Of a DNA stretch of 64,000 nt, positions 29,473 through 58,242 are shown one piece after another. The stretch's first letter is position 1, and every line of letters begins with the position of its first letter. The DNA is taken from positions 558,001 to 622,000 of the forward strand of contig NZ_FOLP01000002.1 in assembly GCF_900112425.1 (NCBI RefSeq). Reading direction: 5' to 3'. The position numbers and the translations under genes are program-made. Below the pieces are notes generated by a model. The model had not been told where the DNA came from. It worked only from the letters and a program-made list of their open reading frames with translations, and searched no databases. Origin of the DNA: Variovorax sp. OK212. Lineage in GTDB: Bacteria; Pseudomonadota; Gammaproteobacteria; Burkholderiales; Burkholderiaceae_C.

Positions 29473-32400
29473 GCGTCCTGGGTGGCCCGCGAGGGCATTG
29501 GAGAAGTCGTGGCCGGCTGGCTGGCCTGGCGGTGCGCCTGCGCGAGCGCTTCCATGCGCGGCACGTCGTTCGCTTCGTCGGCGCGCAAGGCCGCGGCCAG
29601 CTCGGCCGCGCTGGCGTGGTCGAACACCAGGCCCGGCGCCACCTCGGTCTGCAGCAGCTTGCGCAGCCGCGCAACCAGCTTGATCACCAGCAGCGAGTGG
29701 CCGCCGAGTTCGAAGAAGTCCTCCTCCACGCCGATGGCGTCGCGCTGCAGCAGGCGGGCCATGGCTTCGGCCAGCACGAACTCCAGTGCGTCGCGCGGCG
29801 CGGTGGCCCGCGGCTGCTGCGCGTCTTGCATGGCCAGCGCCGACAGCGAAAGCCGGTCGATCTTGCCGTTGGGCAGGCGCGCGAACGCCTCCACGAAGGT
29901 GTAGCCCGAGGGCAGCATGTGCGCGGGCAGCAGCGTTGCAAGCTGCGCCGCGAGCGCGGCGCGCGCGGCGTCCAGGGCGAGCTCCGGGCCGGGCACGACA
30001 AAGGCCGACAAGGTCGCGCCGGCGGCGGCACCGGCGGCGGGCAGTGCCAGCACCACGGCCTGCCGCACACCGGCTTGCGCCAGCAGCGTGGCCTCCACCT
30101 CCGCCGGCTCCACACGGAAGCCGCGGATCTTGACCTGGTGGTCCGCGCGCCCGGCCAGGCGGATGCCCCCTTCGGGCAGCACGTGCGCCAGGTCGCCGGT
30201 GCGATAGAGCCGCTCGCCCGGCCGGAACGGGTCCTCCACGAAAGCGCCCTCCACGTCGCGGTTCAGGTAGCCGCGGCACAACTGGGCGCCGCCCACGTAC
30301 ACCGCGCCCAGCCCGCCGCTGGGCACCAGCTGCAACGCCTCGTCGAGCACATGCACGCGGTTGTTGGCCAGCACGCGCGACAGCGGCAGCACCGGCACCG
30401 CGGCATCGGCCGACGACACGCGGTGCACCATCACGCCCACCGTGGTCTCGGTCGGCCCGTAGTGGTTGTAGACCGCGCATTCCGGCGCCAGCCGCGCCAG
30501 CCGCTCGACCAGCGCGCGCGGCGTGGCCTCGCCGCCCAGCACCAGCGTGCGCGGCAGCACCGGCGCGTCGTCCTCGAGCAGCGCCTCGAGGTGGGACGGC
30601 ACCATCTTGAGCGCGTCGATGCGGCGCTCGCGCATGAAGCCGGCAAAGGCGCGCGCGTCCTTCACGTCGGCGTCGCCGGCCACCACCAGGCATGCGCCGT
30701 TGAAGAAGGCGCCGAACAGCGCGGTGTTGCCCAGGTCGGCCACCACCGAGCTGGTCAGCCCCCAGCGGCGGCAACGCGCGAGGTCCATGGCCGCCGATGC
30801 CGACGCCACGTAGTTGAGCAGGTTCGACTGTGCGATCACCACGCCCTTGGGCGTGCCGGTGGACCCCGAGGTGTAGAGCACGTAGGCCAGGTCGTCCATC
30901 GATGCCGCATGGCCGGGCGGGCTGTCGGGGAAGTCGCCGAGCTCGATGTCGGCCGGCACGGCCTGCGGCCATGCGGCCTCGTCACCGGGTTGCGGCGCCA
31001 CCGCCTGCAGCACCAGCGAAGGCGCGGCGTCGGCCAGCACGGCGCGCCGGCGTGCCGCGGGCCACTCGGGGTCCAGCGGCAGGTAGCTCGCGCCCACCCG
31101 CCAGGCGGCCAGCATCGCGACCAGCAGGTCGGCCGACCTCGGCAGCTCGAGCGCCACCCGGCCGCCGGCCGCGACGCCACGCGCCTTCAGCCAGTGCGCC
31201 ATGCGGTTGATGCGCGCATCGAACTCGCGGTAGCTCATGCGCAGCTCACCCGCTTCGAGCGCGGGTGCGTCCGGCGTGGTTTCGGCCCAGCGGGCGACAT
31301 GCGCCGCCAGCGTGCGGTCGCCGAAATCGACGGCCGTGCCCTGGGCCGCCAGCAGCATCGCGCGCTCTTCGGCCCCCACCACGGGCAGGCCGGACACCGG
31401 TTCATCGGGCCGTGCCGCCGCGCCGTCGAGCAGCGTGGCCAACTGCAGCAGCAGGCGCTCGGCCGCGCGCGGCGTGTAGCGCGACGCGTCGGCGTGCAGG
31501 GCCAGCGTGAACGTGTCGCCGCTGCGGTTCACCTGCAGCGCCAGCTCGAAGCAAGGCATCGGGCCCGGCGCCTCTTCCACGCGCCATACCGTGCCCGTGC
31601 CCGTTCCCATGCCTGCTTGCATGTGCGCGTGTTCACTGACCGCGAAGCCCACGGCGAGGTGCGCCACGGTCTCCGGCGCGTCGACGGCCCAGTACTCCTG
31701 CGCTTCGGCATGCGCGCCCAGTGTCTCGCCCAGGCGCACGGCCCAGTCCGCGAACGGGGTGTGCGGCGCCAGCTCGATCCGCACCGGCAGCACCTTCTCG
31801 AACACGCCGACGGCCCCTTGCATGACCTCGTAGTCGCGGCGGCAGTCGTGCTGCCAGCCGCCGGCGAACGGCCGGTAGCCGTTCAGCCGCGCAACGAGCG
31901 ACCACCACGCGGCCTGCAGCAGCGTCTCCACCGGGATGTTCGCGGCGGTGGCGGCGCTGCGCAGCCGGGTGGCGAGCTCACTGTCGATGCGCTGCGTGCG
32001 CGAAAAGCGCGCAGGTAGAAGTGCAGGTGCCTGCGACGCGGAAGCGCCCTCGCCCCGCAGGTCCAGGCGCGGCGCCGACAGCGTTGCCGCATCGCCGACG
32101 TGGCCGCGCCAGTACGCACGGCCTTGCGGCGCTTCGTCGCCGCCGTCCAGGTCCTGGCGCCATTCCACGAATTGCGCGTACTGGAAAGTCTCTTCTTCGT
32201 CGGGCGCCTGGCCGCCGGCATGGGCAGCGGCGATCTGTGCGAACAGGGTGTGCAGGCTGCCCGCATCCGCCGCGAACGCGCTGGCCGCCAGCGCGAGCCT
32301 GTGGCGCGTCTCGCCCAGCCGAACGAGCCCGGCGCGCACCGGCACGCCGTCGGCCACGTCCAGCGGCTCGTTGGCGAACGCGGCGAACCAGTCGGCGAAC

Positions 32401-32717
32401 ACGGCCGCGCTGTCGGCGCTGTCGCGCAGGTCCAGCGCCTGCCAGCGCAGCGGCGGCATCGCGTCGCGCGTGCGCTGCCGCAGGCCGCGGAAACCGGGGA
32501 CCTGCAGCACCGCGCAACGCAAGGCGCCGTGCGCCTGCAACACGGCCTGCACGGCGGCCTTCAGGCGCGGCGCGTCGAGCGCACCTTCGATGTCGGCGAG
32601 CAGCACGAGCGTCGCGCCGGCCGCCGACGTCTCCGCCGGCAGCATGGCCGCGACGGCCCGCTGCTCGGGGCTCAGGGCGAAGGTGGCGCCGGTGGTGTCT
32701 TCGAGAATGGCAGCCAT
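29469..32717 (-). CDS. NRPS module with interface-type pseudo-condensation domain and aspartate A domain
   Basis: A 1082-residue enzyme. Residues 1-430 are condensation-like, but where active C domains have H-H-x3-D-G this one reads S-A-F-A-A-D-A, so both catalytic His are gone. The A domain ([11 protein letters not shown] near 617) has pocket residues D-L-T-K-V-G-H-V-G, the established aspartate code. A carrier domain follows (LGGHSL near 1007). A catalytically dead C relative placed before an Asp-activating A domain is the interface domain described in siderophore synthetases, thought to dock an aspartyl beta-hydroxylase onto the carrier-bound Asp; the hydroxylase is fused to the preceding gene product. 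It starts 3 bases after the upstream stop, with GGGAGG as ribosome-binding site. Confidence 0.92.
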   Translation of the reverse strand: MAAILEDTTGATFALSPEQRAVAAMLPAETSAAGATLVLLADIEGALDAPRLKAAVQAVLQAHGALRCAVLQVPGFRGLRQRTRDAMPPLRWQALDLRDSADSAAVFADWFAAFANEPLDVADGVPVRAGLVRLGETRHRLALAASAFAADAGSLHTLFAQIAAAHAGGQAPDEEETFQYAQFVEWRQDLDGGDEAPQGRAYWRGHVGDAATLSAPRLDLRGEGASASQAPALLPARFSRTQRIDSELATRLRSAATAANIPVETLLQAAWWSLVARLNGYRPFAGGWQHDCRRDYEVMQGAVGVFEKVLPVRIELAPHTPFADWAVRLGETLGAHAEAQEYWAVDAPETVAHLAVGFAVSEHAHMQAGMGTGTGTVWRVEEAPGPMPCFELALQVNRSGDTFTLALHADASRYTPRAAERLLLQLATLLDGAAARPDEPVSGLPVVGAEERAMLLAAQGTAVDFGDRTLAAHVARWAETTPDAPALEAGELRMSYREFDARINRMAHWLKARGVAAGGRVALELPRSADLLVAMLAAWRVGASYLPLDPEWPAARRRAVLADAAPSLVLQAVAPQPGDEAAWPQAVPADIELGDFPDSPPGHAASMDDLAYVLYTSGSTGTPKGVVIAQSNLLNYVASASAAMDLARCRRWGLTSSVVADLGNTALFGAFFNGACLVVAGDADVKDARAFAGFMRERRIDALKMVPSHLEALLEDDAPVLPRTLVLGGEATPRALVERLARLAPECAVYNHYGPTETTVGVMVHRVSSADAAVPVLPLSRVLANNRVHVLDEALQLVPSGGLGAVYVGGAQLCRGYLNRDVEGAFVEDPFRPGERLYRTGDLAHVLPEGGIRLAGRADHQVKIRGFRVEPAEVEATLLAQAGVRQAVVLALPAAGAAAGATLSAFVVPGPELALDAARAALAAQLATLLPAHMLPSGYTFVEAFARLPNGKIDRLSLSALAMQDAQQPRATAPRDALEFVLAEAMARLLQRDAIGVEEDFFELGGHSLLVIKLVARLRKLLQTEVAPGLVFDHASAAELAAALRADEANDVPRMEALAQAHRQASQPATTSPMPSRATQDA

Positions 32718-32720
32718 CGG

Positions 32721-45061
<12,341 letters not shown>

Positions 45062-45071
45062 GAGGGGTTCT

Positions 45072-48000
45072 TCAGACGGTGGCGGAGACAGCGGAGAGGC
45101 GATCGGACACAGCGGGTGCAGGGGACGCCGCGGCAGCGGCCTCGTCGGCGTTCTCGATCTCTTCGATCAGCCGGGTCTCGACCAGCAAGGCCAGCTCGGC
45201 GATGGTGGGCGCCTTGAAGAAGGCGGCCGGGTGCAGCTCGATGTCATAGGCCTTGCGCGCGCGCGCCAGGATCTGGATGGCCAGCAGCGAGTCGCCGCCG
45301 AGCTCGAACAGGTTGTCGTTCACGCCGATGGCGGCGATGCCCAGCATGTCCTGCCACAGCGCGGCCAGGCCGGTCTCGAGATCGCCGTCGGGCGCGACGA
45401 AGGGCGTGTCGAGCGCGGGGCGCGGGTGGTTGCGGCGCGTGCCGCGCGCGGCATGGGCCAGCGGGCCGTTCTCGATCAGTTCGAGCATGCCGCTGTCGAG
45501 CTTGCCCAGGCGCTGCGCGAGGTCGGTGGTCGAGATCACGACCTGCGCATGGGCCGGGCCGTTGACGATGCGCTCCAGCGCCAGCGCGCCTTCGGGGCCG
45601 TTCATGCCCACGCCCTCGGGCAGCACCATGCCGGCGGCCATGCCCAGGTCGCGCCAAGCGTCCCAGTTGACCGAGATCACGGGGTGGCCGGCGTCGCGCT
45701 GCGCCTGCGCGGCCAGCGCGTCGAGGTAGGCGTTGGCGGCGGCATAGTCGCTCATGCCCAGGCCGCCGGCCATGCTGGAGATCGACGAACACAAGAGCAC
45801 GAAATCGAGTGGTTCGCCGCGCACCGCCTGCAGCAAGGCTTGCGTGCCGCGCAGCTTGGGCGCGAACACGGCGTCGACCATGGCGCGCGTGCGCTGGCCG
45901 ATCATGCCGCTCGCGGCATGGCCCGCCGCATGGATCACACCGTGGATGGCGCCGAAGCGTTGCCGGGCCTGCGCGGCCACGGCCTGCATCTGCGTGGCAT
46001 CGGTCACGTCGGCCGACAGCGCGAGCACCTCGCCGCCCAGCGCTTCGAGCTCGAGCAGCTGCAGCAACTTCTGGCGCAAGGACGCGGGCTGGTCGGGCGA
46101 CGCCGCCAGCGATTCCCACGCGGCGCGCTCGGGCAGCGGCGAACGGCCGAGCAGCACCAGCCTGGCCTGCCACGACTTGGCGAGATGCCGCGCCACCGAA
46201 AGCCCGACGCCGCCCAGGCCGCCGGTGATCAGATAGACACCCTGCGTGCGAAAGCGTTGCCGCGGGCCGGCCCCTTGCGCCGGCAGCGCCAGCGGCTCGT
46301 AGACCTTGGTCCAGCGATGCGGCCCGCGGAAGGCCACCAGCGGCTCGTCGCGCGAGGCGGGTGCATCTGCCGCGAACTGTGCCGCAAGCTGCGCCACCAG
46401 CCATGCCTCGGCCTGGCTGGCAGCCGCGGGCAGCACCACGTCGACCACGCGGCAATCGATGTGCGGGTACTCCTGCCCGATCACCTTCGCCAGGCTGAAC
46501 AGCGTAGCTTTCTCAGGGCACAGCGGCTCCGTGCCCGAGACGTCTTCCATCTGGTTGGCGACGACCTGCAGCGACAGCTTGCGCTCGCGGCCGGCCGCGG
46601 TGCTGTCCAGCGCCTGCGCCAGGGCCAGCAGGCTGAAGTAGCCGCGCTCCAGCAGGTCGCTCGACGAGGACGGCGCTGCGGCTTCCGTGTCGACACCCCA
46701 CAGGTGGTGGACCCTGGCCACCGGGCCGATCGCGGCGTGCACCTTGCGCAGCAGTTGCTCGTGGTCGGCGCGCTCGCCGGGCCGCACGGCGTAGTGGCGC
46801 GGGCTGATCTCCACGAAGCCCGGGCCCTGCTCCACCCACACCACGGGATGCGCGTCCGCGCCTTCGTGCAACCCATGAAGTTCGTGCAGGTGGCGGATCA
46901 GCCGGTCGGCAAGGCCGCCGGTTTCACCGAACACCAGCGTGCAGCTGCCGGCCGGTGCCGGGCCCTGCACCGCGCGCAGCGGCTCGGTGCGCTTCCAGGC
47001 CGGCACGTAGAACGCACCGGCCGCAGGGCCCGAAAGGCCCGACGATGCACCGGCCGCGAAGCTGCCCGCCTCCACCCAGTACGACTGGCGCTGGAACGGG
47101 TAGCTCGGCAGCGGCACCTGGCGGCGCGGCTGGCCCGCGCGGCAGGAGGCCCAGTCGATCTCGACACCGGCGCACCACAGCGCGCCGGTCACGCTGGCCA
47201 GCTGCCGCTCGTTGCGGGCCTGTTGCTGCGGATGCGCCTGGCTCGCCCAGATGCCCGCGGCCGAAGCGGCCTGCGGATGCTGCCGCGCCAGGCCAGCCAG
47301 CGTTTCGCCGGGGCCCACTTCGAGCACCACGCGCCCTTGCACGCGCAGCAACGCGGCCAGCCCATCGGCAAAGCGCACCGTGCCGCGCAGGTGACGGCCC
47401 CAGTAGGCCGGATCGGTCGCCTGCCCGGCCGTGACCGGCTGGCCCGTGACGTTGGAGATGAACGGAATGCGCGGCGCATGGCGCGGCACCGCGGCGATCA
47501 CCTTCTGCAGTTCGCCCACGATCGATTCGGTCATGGCCGAATGCGATGCGATGGCCACATGCAGGCGGCGCGGCAGCAGGCCGCCGGCGAGCATCTGCTG
47601 CTCGGCCGCCTCGATGGCGTGCAGCGGGCCCGAGAGCACGCAGAGCTGCTCGCCGTTGACGGCGGCGATGTCGCAGCCGGCGCCGAGGAACGGCGCGAGC
47701 TCAGCTTCGGCCAGCGCGATGGCGGTCATGGCGCCCGCGGGCATCGACTGCATGAGGCGCCCGCGCGCGGTGACGATGCGCAGCGCGTCTTCCAGGCTGA
47801 ACACGCCGGCCAGGCAGGCCGCCACGTATTCGCCGAGGCTGTGGCCCAGCATCACGGCCGGCTGCACGCCGCGCGCCATCCATGCGCGGGCCATGGCGTA
47901 CTCGACGATGAACAGCACCGGCTGCGTGTACTCGATGCATGCGAGCTTCCGGTCGGCCTCGGCCTCCATGCCCGCCGCCGGGTACAGCAGCTCGCGCAGG

Positions 48001-49762
48001 TCCATGCCCATGGCGCCTTCGAGCAAGGCGCAGCAGCGGTCGACCTCGCCACGGAACACCGGGTCGTCGCGGTACAGCGCGGCGCCCATGTTCGCGTGCT
48101 GCGTGCCGCCGCCGGGGAACAGGAAAGCCACCTCGGGCGCGCCGGCCGGCGCGCGCATCACCTGCTCGAAACCGCCCTCGGGCGAGAGCAGCGCCTGCGC
48201 AGCCATCGCATGGCCGTTGGCGACGATGGCCGCGCGCAGCGGCATCGCGCGGCGGCCGCTTTGCAGCGTGTGCGCGATGTCGGCGAGCGGCTGATCGGGC
48301 GACGCTTCGAAATGACGGCCCAGTTGCTGGCCGGCCTGTTGCAGCGCGGCAGCGTTCTGTGCCGACAGCGGCAGCACCTGCCAGTCGGGTGCGTGGGCCG
48401 CGGCCTTTTCAGCCGGCGCCTCTTCGAGCACCACATGCACGTTGGTGCCGCCGATGCCGAACGAGCTCACGCCGGCGCGGCGCGGCGTGGCGCCCGCGGG
48501 CCAGGGCCTGGTCGCGGCGTTGACGTAGAACGGGCTGGCCGCGAAGTCGATCTGCGGATTCGGCCGCTCGAAGTGCAGGCTGGCCGGCAGCGTCCGGTGC
48601 TTCAGCGCCATCACGGTCTTGATGAGGCCGGTGACACCGGCCGCCGCATCGAGGTGGCCGATGTTGGTCTTCACGGAGCCGACGGCGCAGTAGCCGGTGC
48701 GCCCGGAGCCCGCCTGGAAGGCCTGCGTGAGCGCGGCCATCTCGATCGGGTCGCCGAGCACCGTGCCCGTGCCGTGCGCCTCGATGTAGCCCACCGATTC
48801 GGCGTCCACGCCCGCGATGAGCTGCGCCGCGCGAATCACCTCGGCCTGGCCGTTCACGCTGGGCGCGGTGAAGCCGACCTTGTCGGCGCCGTCGTTGTTG
48901 GCGGCCGTGCCCTTGATGACGGCGTGGATGGTGTCGCCGTCGCGCAGCGCGTCGTCCAGCCGCTTGAGCACCACGAGGCCGGCACCGCTGCCGATGACCG
49001 TGCCCGCGGCCTTCTCGTCGAAGGCGCGGCAGTGGCCGTCGGGCGAGAGGATGGCGCCCTCTTGATACAGGTAGCCACCGTCCTGCAGCAGGTTGAGCCA
49101 CACGCCGCCGGCCAGCGCCATGTCGCAGTCGTAGCCGAGCAGAGCCTGGCAAGCCGTGTGCACCGCGGCCAGCGAGGTCGAGCAGGCGGTCTGAACCGTC
49201 ACGGCGGGACCGCGCAGGTCGAGCTTGTAGGCCACGCGGGTGCACAGCGAGCCGCCGGAGTTGCCGCTCATGAGGCCCAGCAGCTCGGCAATGCCGCGCC
49301 CGTCGCCCAGGCCGAAGACCGGCAAGAGGTGCCGCATGAGGTACAGGTTGGGGCCTTCGCCCGCGTAGACGCCGACCTTGCCCGGCCAGTTCTGCACGTC
49401 GCAGCCGGCGTGCTCGAGCGCGGCCCATGCGCACTCCAGGAAGATGCGCTGCTGCGGGTCGAGGTACTCGGCCTCGCGCGGCGAGTAACCGAAGAAGCCG
49501 GCGTCGAACTGGTCGAAGCCCTTGAACTGGGTGCCGGCCTTGACGTAGGCCGGGTCGTCGAGCAGTTCCTGCGCAACGCCTTGGGCGCGCAGTTGCTCGT
49601 CGGTGAATGCGGCCACGGACTCCACGCCGTCGCGGATGTTGCGCCAGAACGCATCGACGTCGTCGGCGCCGGGGAAGCGGCCCGCCATGCCGACGATGGC
49701 GATCTCGATGCCGGTCGCGCCGGATTGCTCAGGCTGGCCGGACGGTTCGTTGAGGGTGTGCA

Positions 49763-49763
<1 letters not shown>
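45072..49763 (-). CDS. Type I polyketide synthase module (KS-AT-KR-ACP)
   Basis: A 1563-residue enzyme adding one reduced two-carbon unit. KS: TACSTSL (Cys near residue 192), EAHGTGT and KTNIGHLDAA. AT: GHSLGEYVAA (Ser near 640). KR: ITGGLGGVGLSVARHLAK (near 1182) with the Ser-Tyr-Asn active site (LCSSISSMAGG, DYAAANAYLDAL). ACP: LGGDSLLAI (Ser near 1491). No dehydratase or enoylreductase, so a beta-hydroxyl remains. The AT specificity loop reads I-A-S-H-S, closer to the methylmalonyl motif (YASH) than to the malonyl one (HAFH), so the extender unit is uncertain. It sits between two NRPS genes and its start overlaps the FAAL-NRPS stop (TGATG). Confidence 0.93.
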
Positions 49764-55111
<5,348 letters not shown>

Positions 55112-55170
55112 CTCGCTCACTCCAGATAGTTAGAAAGGGGCGCCGCTGGCACCGGGCCGGCGGCACTGGC

Positions 55171-55875
55171 TCATGCGGGTGTCCTGGCGCGCCACGCCAA
55201 TGCCGCCGCATAGCCGCAAGGCGCAGGCAGCGCGATGGCGGTGAAGGCCGACCACCCGGGCACGGTGGACGCGATGGACAGCCCGCCGCCCGCCCGCGGA
55301 TGGATGCCGACGCACAGCAGGTGCTCGGGCACGCCGACGCCCACGGCCTTGAGCAGCGCCTCCTTGCCGACCCAACGCAGGTAGAGGGCCTGCATGCGAT
55401 CGCCGGCGCCGCCCGCTTCACCGGCATCGCGCACCTCGCGCGCCTCCTGCAAGGTGAAGGCAAGCTCGAAGAGGGCCTCGGCATCGACGTCGTCGCGGCA
55501 CTGCTCGATGTCGATGCCCACCTCGCTGACCTCGCGGCCGTCGGCCAGGACGATCAGCGCGTGGCCGCCCGAATGGGACACGTTGAACAGCGGCATGTCG
55601 CCGGCCGCGTCGACGAAGGGCTTGCCGTGCACGCCGGGCGACAGCGGCACGTCGCAGGGGCCGCAACCCATGCGCCGCGCGAGCAGCCGGCGCGTTGCGG
55701 CGCGCGCGGCCGCGAAGCGCACGCGGTCGGCGCGCCTGGCGAAGCGGCATGCGCGCTCGTGTTCGACACGCGACAGCACGGACCACGCGTCGCGGTCGTC
55801 GCGCGTCAGGTCGAAATCCAGGCGATACACCTCCATGCCCGCGGGCAAGGCGTCATGCAACTGCATGAGGTGCAT
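55171..55875 (-). CDS. Sfp-type 4'-phosphopantetheinyl transferase
   Basis: A 234-residue enzyme that converts the apo carrier domains of the NRPS and PKS proteins to their holo form using coenzyme A. The family motifs are clear: VHGKPFV, FNVSHSGGHALI, GIDIEQ (metal-binding Asp and Glu) and WVGKEALLKAVGVG. It overlaps the thioesterase gene by 23 bases and precedes the FAAL-NRPS gene by 59 bases, so it belongs to the biosynthetic operon. In-frame ATG codons at 55866 and 55836 are alternative starts. Confidence 0.9.
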   Translation of the reverse strand: MHLMQLHDALPAGMEVYRLDFDLTRDDRDAWSVLSRVEHERACRFARRADRVRFAAARAATRRLLARRMGCGPCDVPLSPGVHGKPFVDAAGDMPLFNVSHSGGHALIVLADGREVSEVGIDIEQCRDDVDAEALFELAFTLQEAREVRDAGEAGGAGDRMQALYLRWVGKEALLKAVGVGVPEHLLCVGIHPRAGGGLSIASTVPGWSAFTAIALPAPCGYAAALAWRARTPA

Positions 55876-56611
55876 GCCGTCCTCCGGCCAGGGCCAGCGC
55901 CTGGCTCACGCGCCGCGCCAGCACATCGAGGAACGCAGCCTCGCGCTGGCGGATGAAGAAGTGGCCGCCGTCGAACCAGTCGAGCGTGAACGCGTCGCCG
56001 GCATGCGCCGACCAGGCTTGCATGCGCGACGCGTCGATGTCGTCCTGCCGGCCCGCGAAGACATGCAGGGGCATGGGCAGCGGCGCATCCGGTGTGTCTG
56101 GCGTGTAGGCGAAGCTCTCGCAGACGCGGTAGTCGGCGCCGAGCGTGTCGAGGGTGATGCGCATCAGCTCGGCGCTGGCGAACACTTCCTCGGGGGTGCC
56201 GCCCTGCTTGCGCAGGTCGGCCGTCAACGCGGCGTCGTCACGCGTGTCGGGCAGGCGATCGGGGTCGCGCTGCGACGGGACCGAGCTGCCCGACGCGAGC
56301 AGCGCGCGTGGCAGCGGCCGGCCCAGCGCGCGCAGCCGCTGCGTGACACCGTAGGCCAGCAGCGCGCCCATGCTGTGGCCGAAGAGCATGAAGCTGCCCT
56401 GCATCGCATCGGCCTGTTCGGTGCAGATGCGCGCGACCTGCGCATCGAAGCTTTCGACGAAGCGCTCGCCCATGCGCATGCCGCGGCCCGGCAACTCGAC
56501 GGGCACGATCTCGATCCAGCGCGGCAGCAGGGGCCGCCAGCGCAGGTACATGGTTGCGCTGGCACCCGCGCACGGCAGGCACAGCAGCGACACCCTCGCC
56601 GGCACGCTCAT
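55853..56611 (-). CDS. Type II thioesterase
   Basis: A 252-residue alpha/beta hydrolase of the GrsT/RifR type that removes wrong or stalled groups from carrier domains. It shows LLCLPCAGASATMY at the start, the nucleophile motif FGHSMGALLAYG (Ser near residue 80), the acid region FAGRQDDI and the catalytic His in DGGHFFI. Its start overlaps the MbtH stop by four bases. It is separate from the terminal thioesterase domain that releases the product. Confidence 0.9.
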   Translation of the reverse strand: MSVPARVSLLCLPCAGASATMYLRWRPLLPRWIEIVPVELPGRGMRMGERFVESFDAQVARICTEQADAMQGSFMLFGHSMGALLAYGVTQRLRALGRPLPRALLASGSSVPSQRDPDRLPDTRDDAALTADLRKQGGTPEEVFASAELMRITLDTLGADYRVCESFAYTPDTPDAPLPMPLHVFAGRQDDIDASRMQAWSAHAGDAFTLDWFDGGHFFIRQREAAFLDVLARRVSQALALAGGRHAPHAVA

Positions 56612-56862
56612 CGAAGCGCTGCGGCTTCAGCGGCGGGCGTTCCTTCCTGCGCGGCCATCCAGTCGCGCAGCGACTTCGGGCGCATGTCGGTCCAGTTCTT
56701 CTCGACATAGTCGAGCGCGGTCTTCTTGTCGCCCTTGACGCCGTCGACGGCCTTCCAGCCGCCGGGCACGGCCTTCCAGTGGGGCCAGATGGAGTATTGG
56801 TCTTCGTGGTTGACCAGAACGATGAAGGTTTCGTCTTCGCGGTCGAAGCAGCTGGTAGACAT
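56608..56862 (-). CDS. MbtH-like protein
   Basis: An 84-residue protein with the family signature N-x-E-x-Q-x-S-x-W-P (NHEDQYSIWPHWK, then VPGGWKAV) and the C-terminal W-T-D-M-R-P motif. MbtH proteins bind adenylation domains and are often needed for their folding or activity. It is the first gene of the 35-kb biosynthetic operon and is preceded by an ECF-type promoter at 56946-56970. Confidence 0.95.
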   Translation of the reverse strand: MSTSCFDREDETFIVLVNHEDQYSIWPHWKAVPGGWKAVDGVKGDKKTALDYVEKNWTDMRPKSLRDWMAAQEGTPAAEAAALR

Positions 56863-56945
56863 GGTGCGTCCTTGTGCGGTTGATCGGGGAAGCGGGCGGG
56901 CAACCGGGCCGGCGGGCGGCCGATTGCTGCGCTTCTGATCAACAT

Positions 56946-56970
56946 GACGGTTCAGGCGCGAATCTGTTCA
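56946..56970 (-). promoter_or_regulatory. ECF promoter (TGAACA-N15-CGTC) of the biosynthetic operon
   Basis: Minus-strand TGAACA (56965-56970), 15 bases, CGTC (56946-56949), placed 84 bases before the MbtH start and after the end of the small FecR-N-like gene. Confidence 0.8.
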
Positions 56971-57003
56971 CCCTCGATGCGGGTGATCAGGGGCACACGG
57001 CGC

Positions 57004-57267
57004 TCAGGTGTCGTCGCCGGGCGCGGGGCGGTCCTGTGCCTGGCCCTGCGTCTTCTTCCATGCCTCGACGTCGACGGCGGGCGGCACGAGGCCCGCGAGC
57101 AGCCAGAGGCGCGCGGCCTTGTCGTAGGCCTTGCGATGGGCCGGGTCGGCAAGCAGCCATGTCACCATTTCGACACGCGCGGCTTCGCCGAAACCTTCGC
57201 GGTCGTGTTCGCGCCGCACCCAGGCCCATGCGGTGCGCCAGATGAGGTCGTCTTGCTCTTGTGTCAT
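57004..57267 (-). CDS. Small FecR-N-like (DUF4880) protein beside the sigma factor
   Basis: An 87-residue protein with no membrane segment. The core (EMVTWLLADPAHRKAYDKA, then ARLWLLAG) is a typical DUF4880 sequence, the domain that forms the cytoplasmic N-terminus of FecR anti-sigma/pro-sigma proteins. Here the domain stands alone. It lies 102 bases downstream of the ECF sigma gene on the same strand, so the two may be co-transcribed, and it resembles the pair at 7105-7652. The likely role is to bind the sigma factor, as inhibitor or as helper; sequence alone does not tell which. Confidence 0.75.
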   Translation of the reverse strand: MTQEQDDLIWRTAWAWVRREHDREGFGEAARVEMVTWLLADPAHRKAYDKAARLWLLAGLVPPAVDVEAWKKTQGQAQDRPAPGDDT

Positions 57268-57369
57268 GCGCGTATGGTTTTTACCTTACACCGATCGCGC
57301 ACGAGAAGGAAAGCGAGCGCACCCCCCTTTCGGGGCTGGCTTTGGTGGACGCGCGCGCTGCCCCGTGCG

Positions 57370-57891
57370 TCAGTCGTTGATGAGGTGGCGCATGCCGCCG
57401 ATGGCTTCGTCGGCCTCGGCGATCAGCCGGTTCACGAGGCCGAGCGCACAGCCCAGTTGCACCGCGATGTCGCGCTGCGTGAGGCCCTCGAGCCGGTAGA
57501 GCTGGAATGCGACGCGGGTTCGCGCGGGCAGCTGCGACAGCGCCTGCTCGATCAGCCCGACGACCTGGCGGTCACGCATCACGCAGTCCGGCGACGGCGG
57601 GCCGGGCACGTCGAGCGTCTCCACGTCGACGTCGAAGGTGCGGTAGGTGGCCTCGAGCGACTGGCGGCGGCAATGGTCGAGCGCGAGGTTGCGCACCACC
57701 TGGCAGCAGTAGCCCATGGGCTTGTCGATCTTGCGGCCGCCGGCGCCGTCGGCAATGCGCAGGTAGGCGTCCTGCACCACGTCGTCCGCGAGTTCGGTGG
57801 TGCGCACGATCCTGCGGGCAACATGCCAGAGCTGGGCCCGGTTGGCGACGAAAACATCTCCCAGCGATGGCTCGAACGTAGGTGACAGCAT
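57370..57891 (-). CDS. Iron-starvation ECF sigma factor (PvdS/OrbS-like)
   Basis: A 173-residue sigma factor (194 if started at ATG 57954). Region 2 covers residues about 10-80 (ELADDVVQDAYLRIADG, then YCCQVVRNLALDHCRRQS) and region 4 about 110-165 (LPARTRVAFQLYRLEGLTQ, then RDIAVQLGCALGLVNRLI). ATG 57891 is preferred because GGAG lies 10 bases upstream; the longer form has no binding site. No full FecR lies beside it, as for PvdS and OrbS. A Fur-like palindrome at 58002-58020 and an ECF-like element at 58065-58095 lie upstream. It is the best candidate to read the five TGAACA-N15-CGTC promoters. Confidence 0.88.
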   Translation of the reverse strand: MLSPTFEPSLGDVFVANRAQLWHVARRIVRTTELADDVVQDAYLRIADGAGGRKIDKPMGYCCQVVRNLALDHCRRQSLEATYRTFDVDVETLDVPGPPSPDCVMRDRQVVGLIEQALSQLPARTRVAFQLYRLEGLTQRDIAVQLGCALGLVNRLIAEADEAIGGMRHLIND

Positions 57892-58001
57892 CTTTGAACA
57901 ACTCCAGATGGGGGGCCAGGCGTCGAAATTCGAAACGGCGCGCGCGATGCGCATTGGCGTGAATGCAACCCATCCGGATCCGGTGCAGGGGCTGCATATT
58001 A

Positions 58002-58020
58002 AATAAGAATCATTACTATT
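58002..58020. promoter_or_regulatory. Fur-box-like palindrome before the iron-starvation sigma gene
   Basis: AATAAGAATCATTACTATT, an imperfect 19-bp palindrome sharing its left half with the perfect one at 5234-5252 and resembling the classical Fur consensus around its centre. It lies in an AT-rich island upstream of the sigma gene. Confidence 0.75.
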
Positions 58021-58064
58021 TAATGGCGAACAACCTCCCGAATTCGTGAGGTGTCCTTACCCAT

Positions 58065-58095
58065 AAAGACGTTCGAGCGCACCAAACAGAGACAC
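58065..58095 (-). promoter_or_regulatory. Second-class ECF-like promoter element before the sigma gene
   Basis: Minus-strand copy of the element found before the TonB receptor gene (begins GTGTCTCTGTTTG, carries TCGAACGTCTT), with CGTC at 58068-58071. Orientation and distance fit transcription of the sigma gene. Confidence 0.6.
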
Positions 58096-58242
58096 GTCGA
58101 ACACGTCGGCGTGGTTGCAAGACGTATCCAGGGGAGGCTCGGCGCGGGCCACTAAAATCCCGCCCCTTGCCTGTTTTTCCCGGCGTTTCCGGTTTTCCCG
58201 CTGTCACGCCGCGTCCCGCGTCCCCGCTCCCCCTCTCCCCCA

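Larger units (their letters stand above)
57892..58242. other. Divergent control region between sigma factor and ParB-domain genes
   Basis: 351 bases without a gene. The left half holds the Fur-like palindrome and the second-class ECF-like element, both serving the sigma gene. In the right half a TAAAAT near 58152 could be part of the promoter of the ParB-domain gene, but no convincing -35 box was found. Confidence 0.5.
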